A DNA stretch of 7,410 nucleotides, taken from NCBI GenBank assembly GCA_017546885.1, contig JAFYRQ010000042.1:1-7410 (forward strand), read 5' to 3'. The position numbers were made by a program, and so were the translations under genes. Numbering within the stretch: the first letter of the stretch is position 1; every line of letters starts with the position of its first letter. The notes beneath the pieces are model-generated. The model ran no database searches, was not told the origin of the DNA, and saw only the letters and a program-made list of their open reading frames with translations. Below are positions 1 to 6,851 of the stretch, piece by piece. The DNA comes from Alphaproteobacteria bacterium (lineage in GTDB: Bacteria > Pseudomonadota > Alphaproteobacteria > RF32 > CAG-239).

Positions 1-3000
1 AGCAAATTTTGCCCCGGCTTCCAATTCTACTTGTTTCAAGTCGTTATATTCTACGGTTTTACCTACACTGTCGGTTGCATCGTCATAACTGATTTGTGAG
101 TAGAATACACCTAAACTCGGTGTTACCGACAATGTTCGTGTTAAAGCATAGTTATATCCGGCTTCAACACTTCCGCCAAATTCAATACCATCGGTATCTG
201 CTGATACTCCATCATCGGTTTTGATTTCGGCATTTTGCATACCACCATAAACGGTTGCGAAAGCATACCAATTATTTTTATCATAACGATAATACAAACC
301 TGCTAAATAGCTGTCGACGTCGATTTCACTTCCGATTGTGGAGTAATATTTCTCACCCTTACCATCCATTTCGTAATTACCTTGACGATAAGATACGAAT
401 ATACCGAGTTTGTTATTTAAGTCATGTTGTAAATCGCTACCGGCCTCGATACCCCATACTTTTGCATCAATCTCTACCGGAGCTTCGATTGTTAAGCCGT
501 TATAGGTTATATCTACCCAAGCATTATGAAAAGCTTTACCATTCCAGTTATAGTCATAGAAACCACAACCTTTACAATATAATTTACTTATTCCTACTTT
601 ACGCATAACATTATAAATCATTCCGTTGGTTTGTGCTAATCCTGCATTTGGCAAACTTTCAAATACGATGATTTCAGGTGCTATCGGTTCCAATGGCTTA
701 AGAGGCTTTTCCGGTGTTGTCGGAACATCTGGTATTTCCGGGGTCGGAATATTTGGACTAGGGTTAGGATCAACAGGAGCTTCCTCATCATTCGGGTTTT
801 CTTCATCTGTCATCTCAAATTCCCATTTATTAGAATTTTTTGCTACTTTTGTATATGTTATGTCATACATATACGGGCTACCATATATACGAGATAAAAC
901 AAAAGAATTATTTGTACCTGTTGTATCATTAACTGATTCTGCAAATAAAATACTACCTTGGCCTGTTATATCTTTGTCAGACATTGCATGAACAATTAAT
1001 TTTGTAACACCTTCTACGTTACCATTAATATTTAATACATCAGATTTCATAGTATCAGGATTTACATCTAAATGAACAAAACTATCTGTTGCTGAATATT
1101 TTTTGAGCTTTACGGTCTCTAAATATCCGTTAGAAATATCAAATACCGCATTATTCAATACTAATGAAGTTACGGAATTTCCATCTACTTCGTTACCTTT
1201 AGAGTCTAAAGCTGAAATAAACTTACCTTTACCATTGCTATTTTTAGCTGTTGTATCTTCGTGTTGATAAGAGTTGAAACGTAAGGTTGTATTTTCTACT
1301 TTTACTTCTCCTGCATTGATAATAGCATTATTTATATTAATATATTGGGTAGTTGTACCTGTTGTTGTATTTAACGTGTCATCACCTGTAAATGATAAAT
1401 TATATTGGTTAGTATAATCAGGTGTTGCACTGGAATTATCTTTTCCTCCCTCAATATTATCATATATATTCCAATTTCCGCCACCGCTTGTATCAAAAGT
1501 AACAGATTTCCCTTCTGTTACAAATAGAGCATTATATATTTTTCCTCTGTGAATATCATAAGTATAATTATCAGCGAACAACAAACTATCCGTTCCAGAT
1601 TTAAAACCGGTGTCATATCTTACATAGACAGCCCCTCCGTGAGAATAACCGCTATTGCTTGAGGCGTAGTTATTAACAAATGTTGAGTATATGGATTCCC
1701 CACCTCCATATAATGCACCGCCTTCCGCCAAACTTACACTTCCGTTTTGAGAAACATAGTTACCGGAAAATAAGCCTTTGATTTCTTTTGCTTTTCCGTA
1801 AATGGCTCCTCCGAAACCACCATTTTTTTGAGTGACTACATAATTACCTATAAAATCTGCTTCTATAGAATTTACAGAGAAATTATCGGCATAATCTATA
1901 GCAATGGCACCTCCTTCCGAATTATAATTTCCTGATACATAGTTGTTATAAAAACTGCCTTTTATTTTATTTATTGTTCCTGCGCTATTGTTAATAGCTC
2001 CGCCGATTGCATATCCGTCTAAACCTATTGCCGAATTATTAACAAAATTACCTTCTATAGTATCAATGGTGTGGAAATTATAAATAGCGCCTCCATACAC
2101 GCCCCATGTGTAGTTTTCTTTTCCAGCTTTGTTTTCAATTTTTACCTGATTATTAAAAAAATCTGCATTTATTTTTGTTATGACAGCTTTATATTGAGAA
2201 GTTGCACTTGGGGTTCCGTTAACAATAGCTCCGCCATAGGCTCCATAACTTGCAATTGCGCGATTGCCTATAAATTTACCCTCAATTAAATCTATTACTG
2301 CACCTGATGTTTGAGATGTTTCCTTATCTGAAACATTCCAAATAGCACCACCTTCCGTATAACCGTAATTATATCCTGCTCCGATAGCTGTTGACATAGC
2401 ATAGTTATTAATGAAATTTGCATTGATTTTATTAATAGTTCCGCTATTTACGATAGCACCGCCTCTGGCGAATGTTCTTACGTGGGATGAAGATGTTTCA
2501 GGAGCATAAGCTGTACCGGTAACATAATTATTAATGAAATTACCTGTTATTCCTGTTCCTGTTACTACATTAGCATTGTAAAAGCTTCCTCCATCTACAC
2601 TTGCGTCACTAGTATTTTCAGAGGATGAATTAGACAATGTCATATAGTTGTTATCAAAATCTGCATTTACGCCATTTAATGTGCCAACATTATATATCGT
2701 ACCTCCTCGTAACTCATAATCGTAAGAAGAATGCCCCTTTTGGATACGAGATGCCGTAACGTAATTGTTTGTTAAATACACCTTATTTACAGAAGTTTCC
2801 GCGGAATTATTCATATAAAGTCCGCCAATTACATCTTCGTTTTTATAACTGGAACCATCGCTGCTTTTAGATGTATTTATAGCTGTTGGGTTGGCATAAT
2901 CTTGCGGAACACTCAATGTATAAAAGTAATTTTTATTATCATTTTGCGGTAATGTTATAGTGAAATTTTTGTTTGTATCAGCAGAAGTTCCCAAGTTCCA

Positions 3001-3210
3001 AATGATATTTTGTGAGGAAGATAATTCATCTTTATTTATGTTCAATTTATAATATACAGAACTTAAAGAATCGTCACTATTGATTACTTTTGTAATATAA
3101 CTATAATCAGAAGAACTGCCAGCAGAAATGTTTATAACATTACTTTTTGCTACTGTTGGTGCTGATATAGCTACACAAGATAAAATCGTAACCAAGTATC
3201 TATTATTCAT
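1..3210 (-). CDS. Autotransporter adhesin with chlamydial Pmp-like repeats (C-terminus cut by window edge)
   Basis: The frame is open with no stop from the ATG at 3210 to base 1, giving 1070 residues. The start is supported by a GGAG ribosome site (3218-3221) 7 nt upstream. Residues 1-21 form a signal peptide (MNNRYLVTILSCVAISAPTVA, probable signal peptidase I cut after TVA). Residues about 129-548 alternate GGA(I/L/V) and FxxN motifs, as in chlamydial polymorphic outer membrane proteins. Residues about 550-800 look like the end of a beta-helical passenger. Residues about 805-848 are a Pro/Glu-rich linker. From about 855 (LPNAGLAQTNGMIYNVMRK) the sequence is a type V autotransporter beta-domain, still open at residue 1070 (VELEAGAKFA). 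By family size, roughly 50-70 barrel residues are missing. The passenger should be exported by Sec, carried across the outer membrane by its own barrel, and displayed on the surface, probably for adhesion. The adhesin role is inferred; secretion through the barrel is established for the family. The mature passenger has no cysteine, but the barrel has a CxxC at 879-882. Confidence 0.93.
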   Translation of the reverse strand, partial: MNNRYLVTILSCVAISAPTVAKSNVINISAGSSSDYSYITKVINSDDSLSSVYYKLNINKDELSSSQNIIWNLGTSADTNKNFTITLPQNDNKNYFYTLSVPQDYANPTAINTSKSSDGSSYKNEDVIGGLYMNNSAETSVNKVYLTNNYVTASRIQKGHSSYDYELRGGTIYNVGTLNGVNADFDNNYMTLSNSSSENTSDASVDGGSFYNANVVTGTGITGNFINNYVTGTAYAPETSSSHVRTFARGGAIVNSGTINKINANFINNYAMSTAIGAGYNYGYTEGGAIWNVSDKETSQTSGAVIDLIEGKFIGNRAIASYGAYGGAIVNGTPSATSQYKAVITKINADFFNNQVKIENKAGKENYTWGVYGGAIYNFHTIDTIEGNFVNNSAIGLDGYAIGGAINNSAGTINKIKGSFYNNYVSGNYNSEGGAIAIDYADNFSVNSIEADFIGNYVVTQKNGGFGGAIYGKAKEIKGLFSGNYVSQNGSVSLAEGGALYGGGESIYSTFVNNYASSNSGYSHGGAVYVRYDTGFKSGTDSLLFADNYTYDIHRGKIYNALFVTEGKSVTFDTSGGGNWNIYDNIEGGKDNSSATPDYTNQYNLSFTGDDTLNTTTGTTTQYININNAIINAGEVKVENTTLRFNSYQHEDTTAKNSNGKGKFISALDSKGNEVDGNSVTSLVLNNAVFDISNGYLETVKLKKYSATDSFVHLDVNPDTMKSDVLNINGNVEGVTKLIVHAMSDKDITGQGSILFAESVNDTTGTNNSFVLSRIYGSPYMYDITYTKVAKNSNKWEFEMTDEENPNDEEAPVDPNPSPNIPTPEIPDVPTTPEKPLKPLEPIAPEIIVFESLPNAGLAQTNGMIYNVMRKVGISKLYCKGCGFYDYNWNGKAFHNAWVDITYNGLTIEAPVEIDAKVWGIEAGSDLQHDLNNKLGIFVSYRQGNYEMDGKGEKYYSTIGSEIDVDSYLAGLYYRYDKNNWYAFATVYGGMQNAEIKTDDGVSADTDGIEFGGSVEAGYNYALTRTLSVTPSLGVFYSQISYDDATDSVGKTVEYNDLKQVELEAGAKFA
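1567..2826 (-). repeat. Array of about ten degenerate Pmp-type GGAI / FxxN protein repeats
   Basis: Within the autotransporter passenger, GGA(I/L/V) occurs at residues 250, 287, 326, 373, 403, 433, 467, 497 and 525. Variants GGL, GGT and GGS occur at 129, 169 and 207. Between them lie FxxN motifs: FDNN 185, FINN 225 and 266, FIGN 313, FFNN 351, FVNN 389, FYNN 420, FIGN 453, FSGN 481, FVNN 511 and FADN 545. Spacing is about 28-47 residues. The typical unit reads GGAI-x-N, then a turn with I-N-K-I or similar, then F-x-x-N-N-Y-V/A. These two motifs define the chlamydial polymorphic outer membrane protein repeat, whose units are thought to stack as coils of a beta-helix. The DNA copies have diverged, so this is a protein-level repeat rather than a recent tandem duplication. 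Confidence 0.88.
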
Positions 3211-3247
3211 AATTTGTCTCCTAATTTATAGTATTAACATTACATAT

Positions 3248-3276
3248 TTTGTATCATTTCCTTTTTTATTGTTCAA
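3248..3276 (-). promoter_or_regulatory. Probable sigma70-type promoter of the autotransporter gene
   Basis: On the minus strand, TTGAAC (3276-3271) and TACAAA (3253-3248) are separated by exactly 17 bp; each matches the consensus at four of six positions. Initiation near 3241 would give a leader of about 30 nt that contains the GGAG ribosome site before the ATG at 3210. The flanking sequence is very AT-rich, so chance matches are likely. Confidence 0.45.
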
Positions 3277-3291
3277 TTAAAATAATTTTAC

Positions 3292-3322
3292 TGTAACTGT
3301 TTTTTATGCTGTTTATGTTACA
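3292..3322. promoter_or_regulatory. Possible operator: TGTAAC-N19-GTTACA inverted repeat
   Basis: TGTAAC at 3292-3297 and GTTACA at 3317-3322 are perfect inverted copies. Their centre lies about 65 bp upstream of the predicted autotransporter start point, a position typical of activator binding. The half-sites are only 6 bp in AT-rich DNA, so the dyad could be coincidental. Confidence 0.22.
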
Positions 3323-3326
3323 TGAA

Positions 3327-3352
3327 CAAACCGCTCGATTATGAGCGGTTTG
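3327..3352 (-). terminator. Hairpin, probable terminator of the TPR gene
   Basis: CAAACCGCTC (3327-3336) and GAGCGGTTTG (3343-3352) form a perfect 10-bp stem with a 6-nt loop. It lies 9 bp past the TPR stop codon. It is GC-rich compared with its surroundings. On the minus strand the stem ends in GGTTTG followed by TT, a weak U-tract; on the plus strand it is followed by A residues, so minus is the likelier direction. It would separate the TPR transcript from the autotransporter promoter. Confidence 0.62.
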
Positions 3353-3361
3353 AAAAATAGA

Positions 3362-5134
3362 TTATTTTATTTTTGACAGTATTTTATCCATTTTTTCTTT
3401 GTCATAAGACAGAGGGGTAAACGGAGTTTTGCCGTTTTCTATTTTGTTCTTTGTGGTTTCTTTATCTAACTCTCCCGAATCGTCATTAAGACCTACGGCA
3501 TGATTCCATTGAAAAATGGCTTCATCTTTACGTCCCAATTCCCAATAGGCATCGCCTAAGTGGTCGTAGATTACGGCTTCGGAAGGGGATAAATCGGATG
3601 CTTTTTCAAGATAATCGGCTGACTTTTCGTAGTCTCCGAGATGATACAATAACCAGCCTAAACTATCAACAATAGAGCCTTCTTCTTGTGCTTGATTATA
3701 TGCTGCTACAATTAATTCTGCGGCTTCTTCAATATTTTTGTTATTCATCAAAAGTTCGTAACCGAGATGATTTTTTATTGCCGGATGCGGTTGAACATAA
3801 ACTACTTTTCTGAAGCATTTTTCGGCTTTATTTTTATCTCCCATGGCGGAATATGCCATTCCTTGTGCAAAAATAATATCCCAAGCTTGTTCGGTGCGTT
3901 GTTCTTTAGGGAACAAATCAAGGGCTTTTTGATAATATATAACCGCATCTTTGTTACGTTTTGTCAGTCGGGTTGTTTCTCCCAAAAGTTTGTATGTAGA
4001 AGGGGAGGGAGGAGTATTTTTTACTAATTCCAACAATATTTTTTCAGCATCACGATATTGTTGCATTTCAATCAAATTATATGCGATTTTATATTGTGCT
4101 GAGTGATAGCTGTAATCACTTTCGGTTATATTGGCATAGATTTCGTTTGCTTCTTTGCGGAGTTCTTTCTTTTCGAGAATGTCACCCATTAAGATTTTTG
4201 ATAAATCATATTCCGGATTTATGTAGGCAGATAAAGATGAAAATAACAAAGCAACTTCATCTCCGTTAGGGGCTTGTTGTATGAGTAAGGCAACCGCAAA
4301 CAAAACGTCAGACATTCCCCCTGCCGGAGAAGAAAGAATCGGAGCAACGGAAGAATCTGACTGTCTGATATCCTCAATAAAGCTTTTGGTTATTATGTTG
4401 TTATTGCTGCCGATTTTTTGTATAGCCTTTTCAAGTTTTTCTTTATTGTTTTGGCGCAAGTAAAAATTGGTTATAATTCTTGCCGGATAAAAGGTTATTT
4501 TCATATTAGGAATTTGCATCAACAGGCTGTAATGCTTGTCTGCTTCGTCGTTTTTCCCCATATAATCGCTGATTGCTCCGGCATGAAGCATTGCCATTGC
4601 CTTAAATGTTTCTTCTTTAAATAAAGGCTTAATTTGTTCAATGGCTTTTTCGTATTGTCCCAGTCCGGCATAATTCCAAGCAGACATAAGCGGATTTATC
4701 AGCAGTTTGGCCAATTCGTTATCGCATTTTTGTAAATCTTTAAGGGCTTCTTCGTAGTTTTGCTGCTTGGTATTATATACCGATTTCATCGTATGAATAA
4801 ACGGACTTTCATCGCCGTTGGCAATTGCCGAATCGGCATATTTTATTGCTTCGTCGATTCTGCCTTGAGAAGCCAAAATAGTATATAATTGTGAAGATAA
4901 CATTTGTTCTTTCGGGGCAGTTTTTTCGGCTACCATATAGTAGTTTGCAGATTGATTTAAATCGTGACGCAAATGAGCAATACGTCCGGCTAAATATGCT
5001 CCGTAGTTATTAACTCCGATATTCGGAGCGGATACATAGTATTCTACCTGTTTGTTATTGCGCTCAATAGTGCAACAAGTGTTGGTAAAGATGATGCCGG
5101 CTGCGATTGCCAATGCAAAGACTGATTTTTCCAT
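3362..5134 (-). CDS. Exported tetratricopeptide-repeat protein, 590 residues
   Basis: The chosen ATG (5134) is preceded by GGGGAG 10 nt upstream and opens a typical export signal (MEKSVFALAIAAGIIFTNTCC). The frame stays open upstream to an ATG at 5209, but those 25 residues do not look like a signal peptide and would cover the probable promoter. The signal ends in TNTCC; Cys20 or Cys21 could be lipidated, but the usual Leu at -3 is absent, so it could also be an uncleaved anchor. TPR-like helix pairs are visible at about 82-136 and 151-209. Clear repeats follow at about 376-409, 417-450, 487-517 and 520-550. The C-terminal block (DSLGWLLYHLGDYEKS, YDHLGDAYWELGRKDEA) resembles an alphaproteobacterial TPR family often encoded beside this type of uracil-DNA glycosylase, as here, where the genes are divergent. 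TPRs mediate protein contacts, so a scaffold in the periplasm or at the membrane is likely; the partner is unknown. Confidence 0.9.
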   Translation of the reverse strand: MEKSVFALAIAAGIIFTNTCCTIERNNKQVEYYVSAPNIGVNNYGAYLAGRIAHLRHDLNQSANYYMVAEKTAPKEQMLSSQLYTILASQGRIDEAIKYADSAIANGDESPFIHTMKSVYNTKQQNYEEALKDLQKCDNELAKLLINPLMSAWNYAGLGQYEKAIEQIKPLFKEETFKAMAMLHAGAISDYMGKNDEADKHYSLLMQIPNMKITFYPARIITNFYLRQNNKEKLEKAIQKIGSNNNIITKSFIEDIRQSDSSVAPILSSPAGGMSDVLFAVALLIQQAPNGDEVALLFSSLSAYINPEYDLSKILMGDILEKKELRKEANEIYANITESDYSYHSAQYKIAYNLIEMQQYRDAEKILLELVKNTPPSPSTYKLLGETTRLTKRNKDAVIYYQKALDLFPKEQRTEQAWDIIFAQGMAYSAMGDKNKAEKCFRKVVYVQPHPAIKNHLGYELLMNNKNIEEAAELIVAAYNQAQEEGSIVDSLGWLLYHLGDYEKSADYLEKASDLSPSEAVIYDHLGDAYWELGRKDEAIFQWNHAVGLNDDSGELDKETTKNKIENGKTPFTPLSYDKEKMDKILSKIK

Positions 5135-5144
5135 TGTTGTTAAG

Positions 5145-5150
5145 CTCCCC
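5145..5150 (-). promoter_or_regulatory. Ribosome binding site that fixes the TPR protein start
   Basis: On the minus strand GGGGAG (5150-5145) sits 10 nt before the ATG at 5134. I see no comparable site before the alternative ATG at 5209. This supports a 590-residue product instead of 615. Confidence 0.65.
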
Positions 5151-5161
5151 AAAAAAATACT

Positions 5162-5190
5162 TTTGTATTCTAAACGAAACTGTCGGGCAA
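5162..5190 (-). promoter_or_regulatory. Probable promoter of the TPR gene
   Basis: TTGCCC (5190-5185) and TACAAA (5167-5162) on the minus strand are 17 bp apart, each matching four of six consensus positions. Initiation near 5155 would give a leader of about 20 nt with the ribosome site in place. The -10 hexamer and the spacing are identical to those proposed for the autotransporter gene. Confidence 0.42.
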
Positions 5191-5226
5191 TACAATATAA
5201 ATTATGCAAACAGATGTAATTATTTA

Positions 5227-5255
5227 TTGCAAAAAATAAAGTAAAAGCATAGCAT
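5227..5255 (+). promoter_or_regulatory. Possible promoter of the uracil-DNA glycosylase gene
   Basis: TTGCAA (5227-5232) and TAGCAT (5250-5255) are 17 bp apart, each matching four of six consensus positions. Initiation about 7 nt after the -10 would fall at or next to the ATG at 5262. That fits the absence of any Shine-Dalgarno sequence and suggests a leaderless transcript. The evidence is weak. Confidence 0.28.
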
Positions 5256-5261
5256 AGCTAT

Positions 5262-6032
5262 ATGATGAACGAAAAAGAACTTTTAGAATGGTATTTGTCG
5301 GTCGGCGTAGATGCTTTCTGCGGCGATGTTCCTTTTGTGGCTGAAAATAAGCAGTCAACAATTAAAGAAACGGATAAGATTTCTTCTGATGTAAGACCTG
5401 CCATAACCGATTTGGCTCAAATGAGTTCTACCGCTTGCAAAAATGCTCGTGAACTTTGTGAGAAAGCTCAAACGTTAGAGGAGTTAAGAAAGGCTGTGGA
5501 TAATTTTGACGGTTGTTCATTAAAACTGAATGCTAAAAATACGGTTTTCGGTGAAGGGGATGAACAGGCAAAAATATTGTTTGTCGGAGAAGCTCCCGGA
5601 GCTGACGAGGATAGAACAGGACAGCCTTTTGTCGGAAAATGCGGACAGTTACTGGATAAAATTTTACAATCGGTAGGCTTGGAACGTTCAAAATGTTATA
5701 TAACCAATTTGGTCATGTGGAGACCACCCGGAAACCGTACTCCTACGGATGCGGAGATTGCGGTGTGTCTTCCGTTTTTGAAAAGAAAAATAGAACTTAT
5801 TAATCCCGATGTAATTGTGGCTTTAGGCGCTCCAGCGGCTAATGTATTGTTGGATGCGGAAGAATCTATTTCGAAAATCAGAGGAAAATGGTTGGAGTAT
5901 AATATGCGACCGGGAGTGTCCGTTCCTCTGTTGCCGACGTTCCATCCTGCATATTTGTTACGAAATCCTGCTCAAAAAGCTAAAACTTGGAGCGATTTTT
6001 TGCGTTTGGCAAAAAAAATATTTAATAATTAG
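5262..6032 (+). CDS. Uracil-DNA glycosylase, family 4-like, alphaproteobacterial form
   Basis: This enzyme should remove uracil from DNA, which arises by cytosine deamination or dUTP misincorporation, as the first step of base excision repair in the cytoplasm. The core shows ILFVGEAPGADEDRTGQPFVG (105-125; active-site motif GEAPG with E116, D117), YITNLVMWRPPGNRTPT (146-162) and FHPAYLLRNP (227-236), in family order. Residues 1 to about 70 form an extension absent from the roughly 205-residue Thermus enzyme; it begins LLEWYLSVGVDAF, as I recall from alphaproteobacterial homologues. Family 4 enzymes usually bind a 4Fe-4S cluster through four cysteines. Here only Cys85 and Cys169 remain; the other two positions are Phe82 and Trp153. 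Cluster binding is therefore doubtful, although the catalytic motifs look intact. The start could be either of two adjacent ATGs (5262 or 5265); neither has a ribosome site. The gene diverges from the TPR gene. Confidence 0.93.
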   Translation: MMNEKELLEWYLSVGVDAFCGDVPFVAENKQSTIKETDKISSDVRPAITDLAQMSSTACKNARELCEKAQTLEELRKAVDNFDGCSLKLNAKNTVFGEGDEQAKILFVGEAPGADEDRTGQPFVGKCGQLLDKILQSVGLERSKCYITNLVMWRPPGNRTPTDAEIAVCLPFLKRKIELINPDVIVALGAPAANVLLDAEESISKIRGKWLEYNMRPGVSVPLLPTFHPAYLLRNPAQKAKTWSDFLRLAKKIFNN

Positions 6033-6042
6033 GATTTTGTTC

Positions 6043-6062
6043 ATAATTTGTTGGCAAATTAT
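6043..6062 (+). terminator. Weak AT-rich hairpin after the glycosylase gene
   Basis: ATAATTTG (6043-6050) and CAAATTAT (6055-6062) form an 8-bp stem with a TTGG loop, 10 bp after the stop codon. No T-run follows, and the loop and right arm overlap the next -35 element. It may be a poor terminator, an operator, or chance in AT-rich DNA. Confidence 0.25.
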
Positions 6063-6079
6063 ATATTATGAATTATTAT
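6051..6079 (+). promoter_or_regulatory. Strong sigma70-type promoter of the exported-protein operon
   Basis: TTGGCA (6051-6056, five of six) and TATTAT (6074-6079, five of six) are separated by 17 bp. Initiation near 6086 would leave a leader of about 29 nt that carries AAGGA at 6103-6107, 7 nt before the ATG at 6115. This is the best promoter match in the window and implies that the two genes downstream are expressed independently of the glycosylase gene. Confidence 0.6.
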
Positions 6080-6114
6080 AACAAAAAAATATTAACAACT
6101 TTAAGGAAAACACA

Positions 6115-6831
6115 ATGAGTATCTGCAAAAAAGTTTTAGGATTGGCCGCAACTCTTTTAGTGGCTACAAGTATCAGTTCAGCAAATGCTTCTGAAACAGA
6201 AGAGGCTGTTTTGTTCAAAATTCACGACATTACTCCGGTTAAAAGTGCCGAAGGTGAAGTTGTCGGTTGTGATTTTGTTACAACATTTTACAATCGCTCT
6301 TCTTATACCGTAAGAAATGCTTCCATGAATTTGGCTTGGAAAGATGAAGCAATCAGCGGTGTAATTGAAAAAGAGAAAAAAGAAGATGCTGCTAAAAATG
6401 GTCGTGGTACAAGTAGGGGGCGTAGTGCAACCGAACGTGTGACAGATGCAGATATTGAAGTTATGATTGAAATTCCGACAGTTAAACCTGCTACTCAAGT
6501 TGCGGTTAAAAGTAGAGCAAATACTGACAGATGTTTCCTGATGATTGATAATGTGAAACATTCTGTTAAGAGCTGTAACTTAGAGACAGCTAAAGGCGGA
6601 AAAACTAATGCGGGTGGTCGTGGCGCAGGAGCCGGATGTAATCGTATATTCCAATATGTATCTGCTGAAGATCCGCAATATTATCTCGAATTTAAAGCCG
6701 TTTCGGTAAATGCGGAAAATGCAGAAAGAGAAGAAGCTAACAGAAAGAATAAATCTCAAGTTGATGATATGTACAGAAAGGCCGTTTCAGCTATCGATAC
6801 TGCAAATATGGTCGTTTCCGGTATTAAATAG
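6115..6831 (+). CDS. Exported protein of unknown function, 238 residues, four cysteines
   Basis: I do not recognise a family. Residues 1-25 are a clear signal peptide (basic SICKK, hydrophobic core, cut after ANA), so the protein should be periplasmic or surface-located. The start has AAGGA 7 nt upstream. Residues 32-76 form a beta-rich module (LFKIHDITPV, then GCDFVTTFYNRSSYTVRN, then LAW) suggestive of an Ig-like or pilus-type fold; that fold is inference. Two flexible patches follow: a charged Gly/Arg segment at about 85-107 and a Gly-rich one at 159-174. The mature protein has four cysteines (52, 140, 154, 175), enough for two disulfides. Residues about 199-225 are charged and helical, a possible short coiled coil. 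It is the first gene of an apparent operon, 20 bp before another exported protein with which it seems to share the 32-76 module. Confidence 0.85.
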   Translation: MSICKKVLGLAATLLVATSISSANASETEEAVLFKIHDITPVKSAEGEVVGCDFVTTFYNRSSYTVRNASMNLAWKDEAISGVIEKEKKEDAAKNGRGTSRGRSATERVTDADIEVMIEIPTVKPATQVAVKSRANTDRCFLMIDNVKHSVKSCNLETAKGGKTNAGGRGAGAGCNRIFQYVSAEDPQYYLEFKAVSVNAENAEREEANRKNKSQVDDMYRKAVSAIDTANMVVSGIK

Positions 6832-6851
6832 TTAAAAGAAAGAGTTTCGTT

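Noticed and set aside
255..991. Plus-strand open frames at 255-608 and 626-991
   Set aside because: They are antisense to the autotransporter barrel and linker, have no ribosome site, and show unnatural composition (the first is rich in His, Tyr, Asn and Arg). The minus-strand frame gives clear family sequence.
2071..2289. Plus-strand open frame of 72 codons
   Set aside because: It is antisense to the Pmp-like repeats; its Cys/Ser/Phe-rich product is a by-product of the repeat codons on the other strand.
3161..3210. Lipoprotein signal in the autotransporter (ILSC, Cys12)
   Set aside because: The cysteine lies in the middle of the hydrophobic core, too early, and a good signal peptidase I site (TVA) follows at residues 19-21.
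3767..4624. Four plus-strand open frames opposite the TPR gene (3767-4027, 4081-4269, 4281-4463, 4418-4624)
   Set aside because: All lie antisense to a well-supported TPR coding sequence, and I see no ribosome site or recognisable domain.
5251..5261. Short repeat AGCATAGCATAGCTAT next to the glycosylase start
   Set aside because: Two copies of a 5-base unit and a small palindrome are too short in AT-rich DNA to be called a repeat or an operator.
5842..6081. Plus-strand open frame overlapping the end of the glycosylase gene
   Set aside because: It is an out-of-frame reading of the conserved C-terminal glycosylase motif region, rich in Cys, Trp and Ile, with no start signal.
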